From Argyresthia goedartella (Eukaryota; Arthropoda; Insecta; Lepidoptera; Argyresthiidae): a stretch of 64,000 bases of DNA. Each line of letters begins with the position of its first letter. Positions within the stretch are counted from its first letter, which is position 1. The stretch is from the NCBI GenBank assembly GCA_949825045.1, contig OX463818.1:34550906-34614905 (forward strand). The letters run 5' to 3'. Both the position numbers and the translations under genes were made by a program. The notes below the pieces were generated by a model. The model had not been told where the DNA came from. It saw nothing but the letters and a program-made list of their open reading frames with translations, and made no database searches. Positions 20,591 to 32,761 of this stretch are shown one piece after another.

Positions 20591-21740
20591 ACTCACTAAA
20601 ATTAATAAAGGAATGAAAATTCGATTATTTTCCGTGATAGCAACCCTTACCTGAATTGTGACAACTACAATAGTTACACTGACTTTATCTCAAATACAAA
20701 CCCATACACTTAGGTCAGATGATGATGACCATTGAAACAATGCACTTCATATGACCCACCAACCGTACTCACCCAAAAATAGAATATACATATTCAATTT
20801 CATTACTTTTCTATTTCATATTAAAGACACTGGAAGGTCAAAAGTCAGAATAGCTTGCAAATATTTGGTTAAAGTAAGAAACGTAATTGTTAAACACAAA
20901 TGTAAGTTCTGCCGGATAATAGAGAAGAGAAAGCCTAAAAAAATTCTCCGAATCATACATGAGCGCATATTGGTCCGACTTTTGAGATGTAAGTACGGCT
21001 TGTCAGTTATCTCTAATTCAGCGCATCATCATCTAACCGATGCATTGGAGTGATTCGCTACAAGTAAAATAATATGTAGGCCAAGTACAAGATTTTATTA
21101 GCTTTAATTTACAGTATTTTTTATTTAGTTGCATACCTTATTAATAGAGTATTATCCTGGGGTTTTTATATACCTCATGGTCATAGGATATCACACTTTT
21201 ACACTTTACGGCCATGACTTGGTATTCCACGTAGCACAATTCAAAACAGACTGAGCCCTATTTTATTTTTGTTGGAGGGGAGATTTTTTTTATTATCAAT
21301 GCCCAGGAGTCAGACCTCCCTTCTGTAGTCCTAGCACCCTATGGGAGTCCTGTATGTCCGGCAAATCAAGACGGCGCCCGTAAAAATGGCACTCATGCCT
21401 TTTATAGGCAAAAGCACCTTTGCTTGCTACATAGTTTAATGGCGTCAATTTCTTAAAAGTATATTATTTGGTTTTTCATGCAAAATAATATTACAATAAT
21501 AATTCCATAATTTTAGATGATTCATAATTGCCATTTAAGAATTATAATACCATTATAAACTTGGTGTCTCCATCATGACCAAAAATATTCATTTGGCGCC
21601 AACTCCCGAATTATAACTGAATCGTGCTTGTAATCATACAAAATTCAGATGACCAATAATAGTAGATTTATTAACATTTAATAAGTGTTGCTAACACATA
21701 CAATAAATGAAATAAATGACACAGACATCTCTGTAATAAA
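20591..21740. other. No gene supported
   Basis: A 100-codon frame at 20751-21053 has no recognisable motif. A segment at 21290-21440 (CCCAGGAGTCAGACCTCCC and following) looks like repeat debris. The remainder is AT-rich. Confidence 0.35.
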
Positions 21741-21744
21741 AATC

Positions 21745-22245
21745 GTTATATATCAAACGAAAGGTAACAAAATATAGATTTAAATGACATTTTAACTATT
21801 CCCCTATTTTCAATACAAGCCTTTAATCTGCGCAGCCAGTCATCGATAGAAGCACGCACGACATCCATGTCAATATTGGCCACTGTCAGGGATGCTTTGA
21901 GAGACTCCAAATGGCAATGAGGTTTAGCGCAGACCTTCTCCTCTAAGTACTGCCATATTTTATATTCCAATGGGCTCACGTCTGGACTCGCGGAGGGCCA
22001 GTCTTCGTGTCTGATAAAGTCGATTCCACGGGAGGGGAGCCGATTTTAAGTGCTTTTTGCCTTATAAGCTGGTGCAGAGTCCTGCTGGAATACCCAGTGT
22101 CTGTGAACATTGTCTGTGAAAGAGATTCCACGAGGTTTATTAGGATTGTGTTTTTGCACACGAGTGCACTTGTTTTAACTCCTTTTTCACAAAAATACAA
22201 CTCAGTTGGGCCCAAATAGGAAACCTTATGCCAAACCATGAATGA
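21745..22245 (-). pseudogene. Tc1/mariner-superfamily transposase remnant
   Basis: On the minus strand, VWHKVSYLGPTELYFCEKGV, then a stretch ending QTMFTDTGYSS, then SPLEYKIWQYLEEKVCAKPH and WLRRLKACIENRG in another frame. These are the order and spacing of the C-terminal half of IS630/Tc1-type transposases, including the PLEYKIW-type segment that follows the third catalytic acid. The piece holding the second catalytic aspartate has been replaced by out-of-frame sequence. A short internal deletion or scramble at about 22000-22090 explains the frameshift. Confidence 0.75.
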
Positions 22246-22700
22246 AGAAGAATGGTGATCATGCTGAACACGTGGGATACGTCTGCCCGCTTCTTGATAG
22301 GCTTTGAAAATGGAAATTATGGGTAAAATGTAGCGAAAAAAATATAATTTGATGAAAAAATGTTATAAAGATGATTGTTTCATCATAATATTATACTTTA
22401 TGCTAAAATATTCACAAAAATATGTATTGTTTGTAGGCATAAAAACTCGCACCTGAGATTGCAAAAAATAATGCAAAGTAAAAAGCAAAGGCACGATATG
22501 CCTTGCTACAAAGAACCAGTTTACGAGCAGGTGTGTTGAAAAAAATATTGGTCGCTGAGAAACCTCTTCAAGTATATGCTCAGTGGCTCACGCGCGCTTG
22601 CGGTGGCAGGAAGTTCGATATCGGTCCCTTTCTCTTCGCGTGGTTAGCTGTTATTTTGATAATTGCTATGCGCTTCATACCTACTGGCTATGGCTATAGA
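22246..22700. other. Spacer before the 22.7-kb LINE
   Basis: No gene supported. A 66-codon frame at 22503-22703 ends in IPTGYGYR, which superficially recalls a potassium-channel filter. It lacks the surrounding pore helix and a splice context, and I reject it. Confidence 0.4.
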
Positions 22701-22812
22701 TAGCGTTGTTGCACAGTTGTCGGGCGACGTTCGAGATAGTGAAGTAAACAACTCATTAGAAGTGGCAATGGAGACTAACATATGAAGTACGATAGCATAT
22801 AAACGGTGTGAG

Positions 22813-24104
22813 ATGCAGTCGAATGAAGAATTGTACAATAGTGAGGGTAGGAAAAGAAGTAGACCCGTGGATGATGAAGAAATATGGAATGAGATAGGGA
22901 GGAAAGGAAAAGCTTTGGTGCGAAGTATTACACACAGTGGGTCTGAGAGAATACCGGAGGAGAAAATTGAAGTAAGCATCATATCCAGAAAGGAAAAATT
23001 TCCTAAGCAGATTGGGCTGGCTCGCATTTTGAAAAACAAAAACATTGTAGATGTCCTGCAAATTAAATATGTGAATGCTTACAAAATATTGTTCAAGTTT
23101 CATGAAGAGGAAAGTGCGGATAGATTAATCAGGTGTAAGTTTTTCATCGAAAAGGAATCTAGATGTCAAAAGACATTCGAGGTTGGAGTTTCCTATGGAA
23201 TCATAAAAGACATAGACCTGGAACTGAATTAGGAGAACCTCCGACAAGATTTGAAGAGCGAGACCCCATCATAGGCACTAAGCGACTACAAAAGCGCAAA
23301 AAAGACTTCGAAGGCTTTGAGGAGAGTGAAAGCGTCAGACTTTGCTTCAAGGGACCAACCCTTCCTTCCTACGTTTACACTTATGAAACCCGGGTAAAAA
23401 TAGAACCTTACGTCTTCTCTGTCATGCTCAAACTGTTGAGATACGGACATAATCACAAAACATGTTCGAACAAAACAACCTGTCCGAAATGTGGTAAATC
23501 TCATCCCAATTTTGAAAACACGATTTATAAATGTGTAAACTGCTCTGGCGAACATATGGCACTGGCGAAACAATGCCCTGTCTATGTAAAAGAAAGGAAG
23601 GTCCGAAAGGTGATGGCTATAAATAATTGCAACTATAAAAAGGCACTAACTTTGTACGTTCCGCCTGTGTCGCAACATATGAGACCATTGAATAAACCGG
23701 CTGAAATAAATCCAATTGTTCATGAATTTATTGAAAAATCAGACTGCAGCGAACCTTTAGACAGAGCAAGTACCAACGCAGCTGCCGTACAAAATGAGCA
23801 CACGACCTCCCCAAAGTCTACTATTCTGGCGCCTAGACCTGCTAAGAAGAACCGAAAAAGAAGGAAAATTATACGATTAGTGGGAGAAAGTTCATCTGAA
23901 TGTGATAGCGACAAACTTCACGAACAGAAAAATACAGAGGATATGCATAAAAATGGAGAATTTAAGAAGTTTGATGTGGCACAATTAATACAGAAAGTTA
24001 AGGATGTTGTGTTTATGAAGAAAAAATTAAATCATGTGGGAAGTTGCTGTTCGACTGGTTTATTAGTTCTATTGTGGATTGTCTATCTGACTGGCCTGTT
24101 TTGA
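22813..24104 (+). pseudogene. LINE ORF1: zinc-knuckle nucleic-acid-binding protein (frameshifted)
   Basis: ORF1 of this LINE class coats element RNA and is needed for retrotransposition. The first part (22813-23232) begins MQSNEELYNSEGRKRSRPVD. A frameshift at about 23200-23240 moves the frame to the one that continues through LRYGHNHKTC to 24104. The C-terminal half holds zinc-knuckle units: CPKCGKSH at about 23482 and CVNCSGEHMALAKQCP at about 23535-23582. In the first knuckle the usual two N-terminal cysteines are replaced (VMLKLLRYGHNHKTC), leaving only the H and last C. A basic NLS-like stretch (KKNRKRRKI) follows near 23845. The predicted frame overlaps the start of ORF2. Confidence 0.8.
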
Positions 24105-24121
24105 AATCTTTCATTCAAAAT

Positions 24122-27100
24122 GCATTGAATATCATACAATGGAATTGCCAAAGTGTCCGGCCTAAGCTAATTGAACTGGAACAATTAATGTCTCAGGAAA
24201 AGGTGCACATAGCTATTTTGAGTGAAACTTGGCTTGAACCAGAATGTGCAATAAGGGTAAGTGGTTATAATGTGCTGCGACAGGATCGTGATGACGGATA
24301 CGGCGGGGTAACTATTATTCTCCACGCTACCATTAAGTTTCAAATGTCACAGTTCAGTATTTCCAATGCTGGTATTCAGATCCTACATGTTAAAATTCTG
24401 AATTGCTCAAACATAGAAAACATTATATCAGTGTACTGTCCTTCATCCGTCCATACATCACCTAATGACTGGGATGCGATTTTTGACTTGTGCCAGAACA
24501 AAGCTCTGATAGCTGGCGATTTTAACGAACACCATTCCAACTGGTCCTACAAGACTGACTCTAGAGGTAATCAGCTCTTTGAGGCGATCCTAGATAAAAA
24601 TTATGTTACCCTAAATGACGGCTCTCCTACTAGAATAAAGTTGGTTAATGGCAGACTACAGAAATCATCGCCTGATATCACTTTAGTTACAAACGATGTA
24701 GCACTGAAATTTGTATGGAAAGTAACCAACGAAAACCTGGGAAGCGACCATCTTTTCAATAAGATAACTACGGACACTATCCCATCGCCAATCGTCACCA
24801 GGAGAAGAAACTTTAAAAGAGCAGATTGGAAGGAGTACACCAATACACTTCATGATGGATTCTCTGACATGTATCTGACATACAATATGTTCATTGACAC
24901 TATGAACTCAGACTGCAGACTCTCATATCCCAATTATCAAGGTCTGCCAGGATCCTTTACATTTGCGGAAGTTTACTCCTAAACCGTATTGGAATGTGGA
25001 TATCTCTCGTGCAGTTGCGGAACGAAGACTGGCTTTATTTATGTTCAGAAAAACGCCGCATAATCTTAGCGTATTGCAAGGAAAAGTTTCAGCTGCTCAA
25101 AGAACTATGAGACAAGCCAAACAAAAAGCCTGGCGTGAATTCTGCAGCAATGAAACTACATCAGCAAGCGAAATGTGGTGTCGTATGAGATGGATGAAAG
25201 GTTACCGTCAATCAAGAACATATATCAATGAAGAGACAGCTAAGAAACTGCTACGTAACTTGACACCAGATTTTGTTTCTCCAAGTAACCCGATGTTTAC
25301 ATCCAATAATCCATGTCTCATGCAAGGTATTTCTGTATATGAATTAGATCGTGCCATTAAAACGAAAGATACGGCCCCAGGAGATGATGGCATCTCATTT
25401 TCCATACTAAAACATCTTCCTGCTGTTGGTAAGCGTTTTTTAGTTGACATCTATAATAGGTTCCTGGCTGATTTGTAACTTCTCAGTGGAGAAAAACTAA
25501 AATTGTTCCCATACCTAAAGCAAGCTGTGATACCCAATCTTCTTCTGAAGTAAGACCTATAGCTTTAATGTCGTGCCCATGCAAAGTTTTCCATACTATA
25601 CTTAAACATACATTGGAATGGTTTTTAGAAAAGAACAACTTTTTTTCAGAAAATACTGTAGGTTTTAGAAAGTCTCGATCATGGATGGATAGTTTAACTC
25701 AACTGGTGTCACACATTCAATTGGGATATGGTAGCAATTTGATAACCTTAGGCTGTTTCGTAGATATAAGTAACGCATACAATAATGTTGATATAACTGT
25801 TTTGTTAAACACTTTGGATGATATTGGAGCAGGAGATAAGATCTGTAATCATCTTTGGCAATTCTTAAACTGTAGAGAACTTAATGTGAAATATTCAGAC
25901 GCTTTCACCCTAGTCAGAACAAAGGTTCGGGGCCTCGCACAGGGTGATCCGCTTTCTCCAATATAATTTAACGTCGCAACTATGCATATTTGTCGTGATA
26001 TAGCTAACGTTTATATTTCGCAATATGCCGATGATTTTGTCCTTTACGGTTCATACAAATCGATAAATGAGGGAGATTTGGATTTGCAGTCGGCATTGGA
26101 CATGTTCTGCAGATTTGTTGAGATGCTTGGGTTGGAGGTTTCTGAGAGAAAAACTAAAGTATGCTTGTTTAGAAGGGAATGCAACAGACATGACGTTAAT
26201 ATCCATCTCAAAGGCACTCGATTGCAATTGGTAGACTGTGTGAAATATTTAGGTATGTGGTTCGACAGGTCCTTAAAATGGGAAAAGCACATTAATGAAA
26301 TCACCCAGAAAACGCTTAAATTTTTAAATTTGCTTAAAGTATTGGCTGATTCTGATTGGGGTTTGCATCCCAAACATTTACGAAGACTGTACATTTCGGT
26401 TATACGAAGTCGATTGTACTATGGAAGCTTCCTTTATGACAATAGTGTTAAAAGCCATTTGTACAAAGTCGAAAAAGTTCAAAACCAAGCTATGCGCGTT
26501 GTTGGTGGTTTCATTAAAAGTACTCCAATCCATGTGATGGAAAATGAATTGTGTTTACATCCACTCCACTGCGCAGACGGTATCTAGGGGGAAAGTTCTG
26601 GCTAAGAAGTAGGGCTCTAGAACATAACAGCAATGTAGTACTACTTGATCAACTTACTCATCAATGTAATAGACCGGGTTATTGGAGTCGCAAAAAGAAG
26701 CCACTACTTACAGGAATACATGAAATGTTAAAAACATGACAAACTCAACTGAAACTCTAGAAATGTTTTCCTTAGATACATGGGTCCAAAATATAAATAT
26801 TACAAAAAAATTGTTGTGTTTCATAGAGGGAGTTACGAAAGCTAAAAGTGTATTAGGTGCCAATCATTTAAAGGAAAAATGCCATCAGATACTTAATAAC
26901 CAATATTGTGACTTTTATAAAATATATACAAATGTATCTAATGAAAAGAGCGCCATCGGTGCGGCATTGTTTGACCCCCAGACACAAATTAAAATCAAAT
27001 TTAAAATTGAGGCTGATGTTTCGATTATGTTCACTGAGTTATTTGCTCTATCTGAAGCCCTTTCGTACATAGCGACCATTAATTGTCAAAACTTTGTGAT

Positions 27101-27770
27101 ATTGACGGATTCCAGAAGTGCACTTCAGCATGTGGCTCGTTGCACCTCGAGCTTTCGAGGAGTACCGATAGCTTACACTATTCTGGAATCCATTCGCCAA
27201 CTAGAAATATTAAATAAAAATGTTATTATGCAATGGATACCATCTCACGTGGGGCTGCGCGGTAACGAGGAGGCGGATCGCTTGGCGAGGGAAGCCGTGT
27301 CGGACGGAATTCCTCAAAGTGTGCTGCCATTTTATACAGATGTGATACCAACTTTAAAACAGAACATCTTCACAAGTTGGACTGAATACTTCAACCTCCT
27401 TACATAAAGGGATTTGGTATAAACTATTCAATCAGAGCCTTCTCATTACCCGTGGTTTGAGTCTTTAAATTTAGATAGAGGTTCACTTGTGACTGCATTT
27501 AGAATTCGATCCGGTCACATTCCACTTAATAAATTCGCGTTTTTGATGAAAAAAGTGGTATCTCCAAAATGCGCAGAATGTGGGATAATTGAAGACATAT
27601 ATCATATTTTGGTGGAATGTGTTCGAAACGAAGCCGCAAGAAGTGCAATTTATGATAAACATATTTTTAGTTCCGTAGGAGGCTGTAATTCTATTTTAGC
27701 ATTTCCTTACTCAAACGAGGCCAAAGCTTTGTATAAATTAGTTAAGGTTGGCTTAAAAGCTAGGCTATGA
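24122..27770 (+). pseudogene. LINE ORF2: endonuclease, reverse transcriptase, RNase H (disrupted)
   Basis: The endonuclease runs from IIQWNCQSVRPKLIELEQLM through LSETWL, GDFNEHHSNW and LGSDHLF (24122-24770), matching APE-type active-site blocks (N, E, D-x-N, SDH). The reverse transcriptase contains a TAPGDDGISFSILKHL segment (25372), GLAQGDPLSPI (25930-25964) and QYADDFVLY (about 26021-26047). The codon after LSPI is TAA where a leucine TTA would be expected, followed in frame by FNVAT. RNase H lies at 26920-27330: YTNVSNE (first catalytic Asp changed to Asn), TELFAL, LTDSRSAL and WIPSHVGLRGNEEAD. A Cys/His tail (CAECGIIEDIYHILVEC) ends the protein. Frameshifts occur near 24960, 25480, 26570 and 26740. 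Confidence 0.85.
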
Positions 27771-27880
27771 TTAGTATTAAGATGTATTAAGATTAGTATT
27801 GTAGCATTACAGGACTTTATGGTCGCTTCATTTTGTGTAACAAGTCCTTTAAATAAAGATAAAAAAATATATATATATAT

Positions 27881-28815
27881 GCTCAGAACGATGATAAAAA
27901 GAAACGTTTTCAATACTTGCAACATCCCATGCATGACACATGGCGCGCAATCGTAGGAAATAATACACAAACATAGAAAGAAGTTCAAAACTGATCAACA
28001 TGCCATTCAAAGGTGCTAGATAGGCATCCGGAGGAAGCACAAACGGAGAAAAGACAAAATAAGAGGTATCGCCAAAATAAACGATATAATAATATCCACC
28101 ATAAAAACTATAGCATGAACTGTATTTAATAAATTATACCATGAAATGTAACAGCAAATTATAGCATGAAATGTAAAGCAATATCCAATAAACGGCTGAT
28201 CTAATATAATCTGATCGATCACCTGTCATTGGAAGGAAACACTTCATTTTTGACGCTCGCTCTTATGAAATTTCCTTCAAATATTAGACGCAAAAGGTTT
28301 CTTTTCTTTAATCATACGGCTCATTAACTCTTGCGCACAGAACCGTGCAATTAAGCTATCCCTCTATTGCTCTCGCTCACAGACACATTTTACAGTTTGC
28401 CAATAGTTGAGAGATGTTGTGGTTGACAAATGTTATTTCCATAAGATCGAAGGGACTATATATTTAGTGGAAATATTAAATGTTGCGTGAGTGAAGAGGC
28501 TTAAACTTTACCAATAACGGTTTATGTAGGTACTATTATATTTATTATTATTCCGAGTATAATGTAGGTACCCCCAGTATCATAGAATCTATCAATTCGT
28601 TTACATCATAAAGTTACTGTACTTAATATAAGCAGGTACGCGAAGCATTAGGGATCCGAAAGATGAAAATGCTTCTATTCCGTTAATTTATCAGGAGAAA
28701 TGTTGAGGTCCGAAATCTAGTGGCGTCGGACTTAATTAGTTTTGTATATCACATTAAATTTCTGAAAAAATACCTAACGTAGAATTCGCTGAACACTACC
28801 TTTTAATAATAAGAG
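27881..28815. other. Intergenic, no gene seen
   Basis: AT-rich. A phrase TATAGCATGAA(A/C)TGTA is repeated around 28110-28180 as a short, imperfect tandem. No other structure seen. Confidence 0.4.
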
Positions 28816-29836
28816 GACCGACCGATTTCGGTCACGGCGACCGCTTCATGAGCTTTGAACTGGCTCGTGTGCTCGCATGTGGCTAGCTCGGCGCGCCGGT
28901 ACATTTCAAAACTACGGTCTTTGGTCTTAACCAAAGCCCTACTCAGGTCTGAGGGCGGCGTGGTTCTTCCACTGGGAAGTCTCTATGTTGCACCTATTCA
29001 TGTGCCGCTTTAGCACATCTTTGTACCTGAGGAATTTTCCGCCATGCTTGCGTTTGACCACGAAATTAAGGACACGGTTACTACCATCGCAATTGGTTGG
29101 GGCGAGCAATTTTGGAGCACCTTTTCTAGCCCCCTCCAAGGCCGAGTAAGGAGAGCAGGGCTGCTCTGTCACCCCAGGTGCTGCCAAACCCACTCTGTCC
29201 CCCCAGTTCAGAGCGGAAGCGACCATGGTGATCTGAGTCCACCCCCGGAGCCACCGGTGTGCTGGCCTCAGACAAAGCCTGATCTGCATCAAACAGAACC
29301 TCTCTACTTTAGCCCATCGCCACAGAACTTTACGTATCTTTGGAGTCCAATTTGTGAAGCAGTCATCTGCGCAAGAGTCTTTTTTGTGCATAAGCGGTCG
29401 CGCAGTCACAGATGCCCAAACCCACTCTGTCCCCCCAGTTCAGAGCGGAAGCGACCATGGTGATCTGAGTCCACCCCCGGAGCCACCGGTGTGCTGGCCT
29501 CAGACAAAGCCTGATCTGCATCAAACAGAACCTCTCTACTTTAGCCCATCGCCACAGAACTTTACGTATCTTTGGAGTCCAATTTGTGAAGCAGTCATCT
29601 GCGCAAGAGTCTTTTTTGTGCATAAGCGGTCGCGCAGTCACAGATGCCCCTCTCGTCCTAATTCCCCGTAACCCAGTGGAGCGGAAACCGCTACGACTGC
29701 CGGTGGGTTCGGATGCAGTCTCTGACCAGCAGTCACTTCTGACCTCAACTGCCGCCCTAGGCCATCGACATTGCTTTGCCAGGACTCGGTGCTTATCAGT
29801 TTGAGCTGCCTTCATCGCCGAGTTAGACTTGTGCAC
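28816..29836 (-). pseudogene. LINE ORF2 C-terminal fragment with internal tandem duplication
   Basis: Minus-strand translation contains VKRKHGGKFLRYKDVLKRHM and then NIETSQWKNHAALRPEW. The G-x-x-LRYKD-x-LKRH-x-x-CNI-x-x-x-xW signature is typical of the ORF2 C-terminus of several LINE families. Two identical 232-bp copies (29185-29416 and 29417-29648) lie upstream of that domain in the element's orientation. 232 is not a multiple of 3, so the duplication breaks the frame. A GC-rich region with a conserved-looking 3' part continues down to about 28816. Confidence 0.7.
29185..29648. repeat. Perfect 232-bp tandem duplication
   Basis: Two adjacent copies, each beginning CAAACCCACTCTGTCCCCCC and ending CGCAGTCACAGATGCC, appear identical base for base. 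The lack of divergence implies a recent event or an assembly artefact. Confidence 0.92.
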
Positions 29837-29929
29837 ATGTTATTACTCAAAGCTGAAATGAGCTGCTATCTATGGTTTTATAGCTACTGATATTTTTCCT
29901 CACATACATTATGTTTTCCTAGATATATT

Positions 29930-30725
29930 GACTTGCAACTGTTAGGATGTTGGTTTCTTTGAAGGAATCTTACAGAGACTCTCTATTACATAGCTCATAA
30001 ATAAATCGGATCGCTCTCTTCTGCATAATTAAGATAGTCTCAATGTTAGCAGCCCGTCCTCATAATAGTATGCCTTAGGACATAATGCTATGGAAATAAC
30101 TAAAATATACAAGCCTATTAGTTGCAACGTCAGTCAATTCCCTGATTTTTTTAAGTGCATATGCTGCTGAGATAAGTCTATGTGCTAATTTTACAATATC
30201 GGGACCCCACTGTAGTTTGGCATCAATAGTGATGCTGAGAAATACAGTTTTATCTACTAGTTTTAGTTTGTCTTTCCCCAATACAATGTTACTCTCAACT
30301 TGCCTTAAATTAGGTAAAGTGAATTTTATGCACTTTGTCTCTTTTTAATTCAAAAGCAAGTTATTGGCAGTAAACCAGTCTAGTACTCGCAAGAGAGCAT
30401 TATTTGTTAACTGTAAGTCATTTTCCTGTCTCCTAATTTAAAAAATTAGTGACTTGTCATCTGCAAATAATACTATCTCTGACATGTTTTGTACCATGAA
30501 TGGCAAATCATTTACATACACGAGGAAAAGGAACGGACCCAGAATAGATCCCTGTGGGACTCCCGTCTTCACCTGGAAACCCGACGATTTTGTCCTATTA
30601 ATGTCAGCTTTTTGAACCCTCCCTACGAAATACGATCTCATAAGCTTAGAACTATTGCCTTTTATCCCGTAGTGTTTTAGCTTCAAGAGCAATGTTTCGT
30701 GGTCTACACAGTCAAATGCCTGTAA
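29930..30725 (-). pseudogene. Jockey/CR1-group LINE reverse-transcriptase fragment
   Basis: Minus-strand reading from 30720: AFDCVDHETLLLKLKHYGIK, then KTGVPQGSILGPFLFLVYVN and a catalytic box FADD (usual F/YADD) near 30450. After a frameshift, KTVFLSITIDAKLQWGPDIV lies at 30180-30250. A degenerate thumb follows, ending near NIETILIMQKRAIRFIYEL at about 29990-30050. In-frame stops and the lost 5' and 3' ends make it a dead fragment. Confidence 0.85.
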
Positions 30726-31380
30726 TATGCATATAATGCATATAATTTGAGAAAGAAGAAAGTCGTACTATAAAATGAAAAGAGAAAAGTACTTTAATGA
30801 TTTTTGTATTTATTTATCTTTGTAAGCTTACAAAGAAGACTAATAAAATGGTAGGTTAGTGCGGTATTTGAAATGAAACATTTTGTATTGCTTTCTCCAG
30901 CAGTCTTATAAATCAACCAAGAAATATGGTAAGAACACAGAGGTTAGAAATAAAAACCAAACATTGAGGCTAAACAGAATGATTATTACAAAAAAACTTA
31001 ATAAATTATAAAAAAAAAATACTCTTACTTAGTGGATATAGATCTTAAACAACAATGAATATAAATTTAATTGATTACACTTAAGGTGTATTATTTATAA
31101 ATTTCACTCAAAATATAGAAAAAATATAACTTTTCTCACATTTTTGTCTTAATTTCTCAGTTTCGTGTCATCTTACTTTCGTGTCCTTCGTATAAGTAAC
31201 TGCAGAAATTTCAGGTGCGCCTTTAACTGATTCATGTTTTTATTTAAGTATTTTTTCTACATATCTAACATATGATGAAATGCCCTAAAAAACAAGGACT
31301 AGTATCCCTGAACCCATGAATACCTGACAATTTGAACGTGTTATTATTCTGTCCTTGTATAGTTACAAGGACATACTTAT
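30726..31380. other. Intergenic, no gene seen
   Basis: Very AT-rich with poly-A/poly-T runs. Nothing recognisable. Confidence 0.4.
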
Positions 31381-31384
31381 AACG

Positions 31385-31615
31385 CGTTCAGGATGGTGAT
31401 GGGGCTGTTCCGGCACTGCAGCGCCTCAGGCATGATTGCGGAAGCAAGGATTGATGGATTCCTCGCAATCATTAGGAAACGCTGCGCCTCGTTTAAGGCC
31501 CGCATCCGCGGTAGTACCAACAACATCCTGAGTACCTTTGCTGACAAATGGGACTCACCGCTGCTGGTGCACTGGGAACTTCGCACTGCACACGAGCACA
31601 TGATTAGGGAATAGG
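31385..31615 (+). pseudogene. LINE ORF2 C-terminal fragment
   Basis: The frame reads LFRHCSASGMIAEARIDGFL, then IIRKRCASFKARIRGSTNNI and FADKWDSPLLVHW. I recognise the order CSASGM-x-x-(A/V)-(R/N)-(I/V)D-x-F and the RKR-x-AS-x-x-x-R-(I/V)R segment as the C-terminus of a LINE family widespread in Lepidoptera. It is intact for 70 codons but lacks everything upstream. Confidence 0.7.
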
Positions 31616-31619
31616 AACA

Positions 31620-32050
31620 GTTACCTATTTTAGTAGGCACGGCAAAAGAGAATAAAATAAATTTCTGAACGTTGCTGTAGGATTGCTTATGTGATCCTGC
31701 AGCTCTGGCTACCCCTTCATGGGAATATAGACATGAATATATTCATATGCAAATGACTATTCTGTGAGCCTTTATTGTGAAATATCAAATGTGAGTATTT
31801 TTAATTTAATTTAATAATATATTTAATTAATTCTAATGTTTTTTTTTTCTTTTCCTTTAATTGTAATTTCCTTATCCTTCAAACAGTCACGCGACGTTGA
31901 ACCAATGCCTTTTATATACTTTTGGCCATAAACAAAATATCGCGCGACCGCTTGAAGGTTAATTAAATGTTTTTCTTTGTTTCAACATACCCCACGTTTA
32001 CTTAACAATATATTTGTCTTTAAATGTTTATTTAATTTATATTTTACAGA
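31620..32050. other. Probable 5' region of the Helitron
   Basis: AT-rich and without an ORF. The Helitron's 5' end should fall here, but I could not identify a convincing TC-type terminus. Confidence 0.35.
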
Positions 32051-32055
32051 ATACA

Positions 32056-32761
32056 ATGTCTAGACGTAAAAGAGGAGGAGATCTTGCCAGTTCTGCAGCG
32101 AAACGGTGGAAACAAAAAGAATATCGAAGAAATGAAACGGAAGAAGAGCACGAAGCATGTTTACAAAATCAACTAATCAGAATGAGCACCCTGAGAAGCA
32201 GAAAAAGCGAAGTAAGAAAAGAAAATAAAAGTATAGAAGAATCGAGAATTTTAAAAGATAATCTAACAAAGGAACCATTCCACTACGAACCGACGAAAAA
32301 ATATAACAATCATAAATATGTTGTAATCGTAAAAATGAATAACATTTGCCAATTTTGCCACGCGAAAAAATTCAGTAAAGAAACACCTCTGTTGCATGGA
32401 AAAATTCGATTACCACCACTGGAAGCACCTCCGCAGGAATTTCTATATTACATGACCGGAAACACTAGAACCAAAACACTTTCTTCAAAATATAAGATCA
32501 TACAACTCCTGCTTTCAAATGACTTCTTTCGATGTTACTTCGACTAACACTAATAGAAATGAATTTTAATATGTATTTTCAATTCAAGGGCAAATTTATC
32601 ACAAAATAGGATCGTTACTACGAATGCCTAACAAAGACTATTAATTTCTGCAAGTATATTTAATCGGAAATGAAGAACAAGAAATTGATCAACGATGCAC
32701 AAATTTTAATGGATTGAGACGCGAAATAATCCATGATGTACAGAGGATCTTACACAAATAC
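32056..32761 (+). pseudogene. Helitron protein N-terminal part (frameshifted)
   Basis: Starts MSRRKRGGDLASSAAKRWKQ, a basic charged region with ETEEEHEACLQNQ, then a C-x2-C region (NICQFCHAKKFSKETPLLHG) ending with LPPLEAPPQEFLYYMTG. A frameshift at about 32510 continues in another frame (GQIYHKIGSLLRMPNKDY, then FLQVYLIGNEEQEIDQRC, then FNGLRREIIHDVQRILHKY). It stops at 32761 where the LINE is inserted. In frame it joins NQLIYIFKTTLDRML at 34458. Confidence 0.8.

Larger units (their letters stand above)
22700..27880 (+). mobile_element. Nearly full-length LINE with RNase H (I/R1-group), inactive
   Basis: The layout is a 5' region of about 100 bp, ORF1 (22813-24104), ORF2 (about 24122-27770), a short 3' untranslated region and an A-rich tail ending in an AT dinucleotide run near 27880. 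ORF2 carries an APE-type endonuclease, reverse transcriptase and RNase H, the set typical of the I/R1/Loa group. At least five stops or frameshifts disrupt it. Exact 5' end and target duplication were not identified. Confidence 0.88.

Noticed and set aside
22503..22703. Pore exon of the channel gene (frame ending IPTGYGYR)
   Set aside because: No pore helix before GYG, no acceptor/donor context and an immediate stop.
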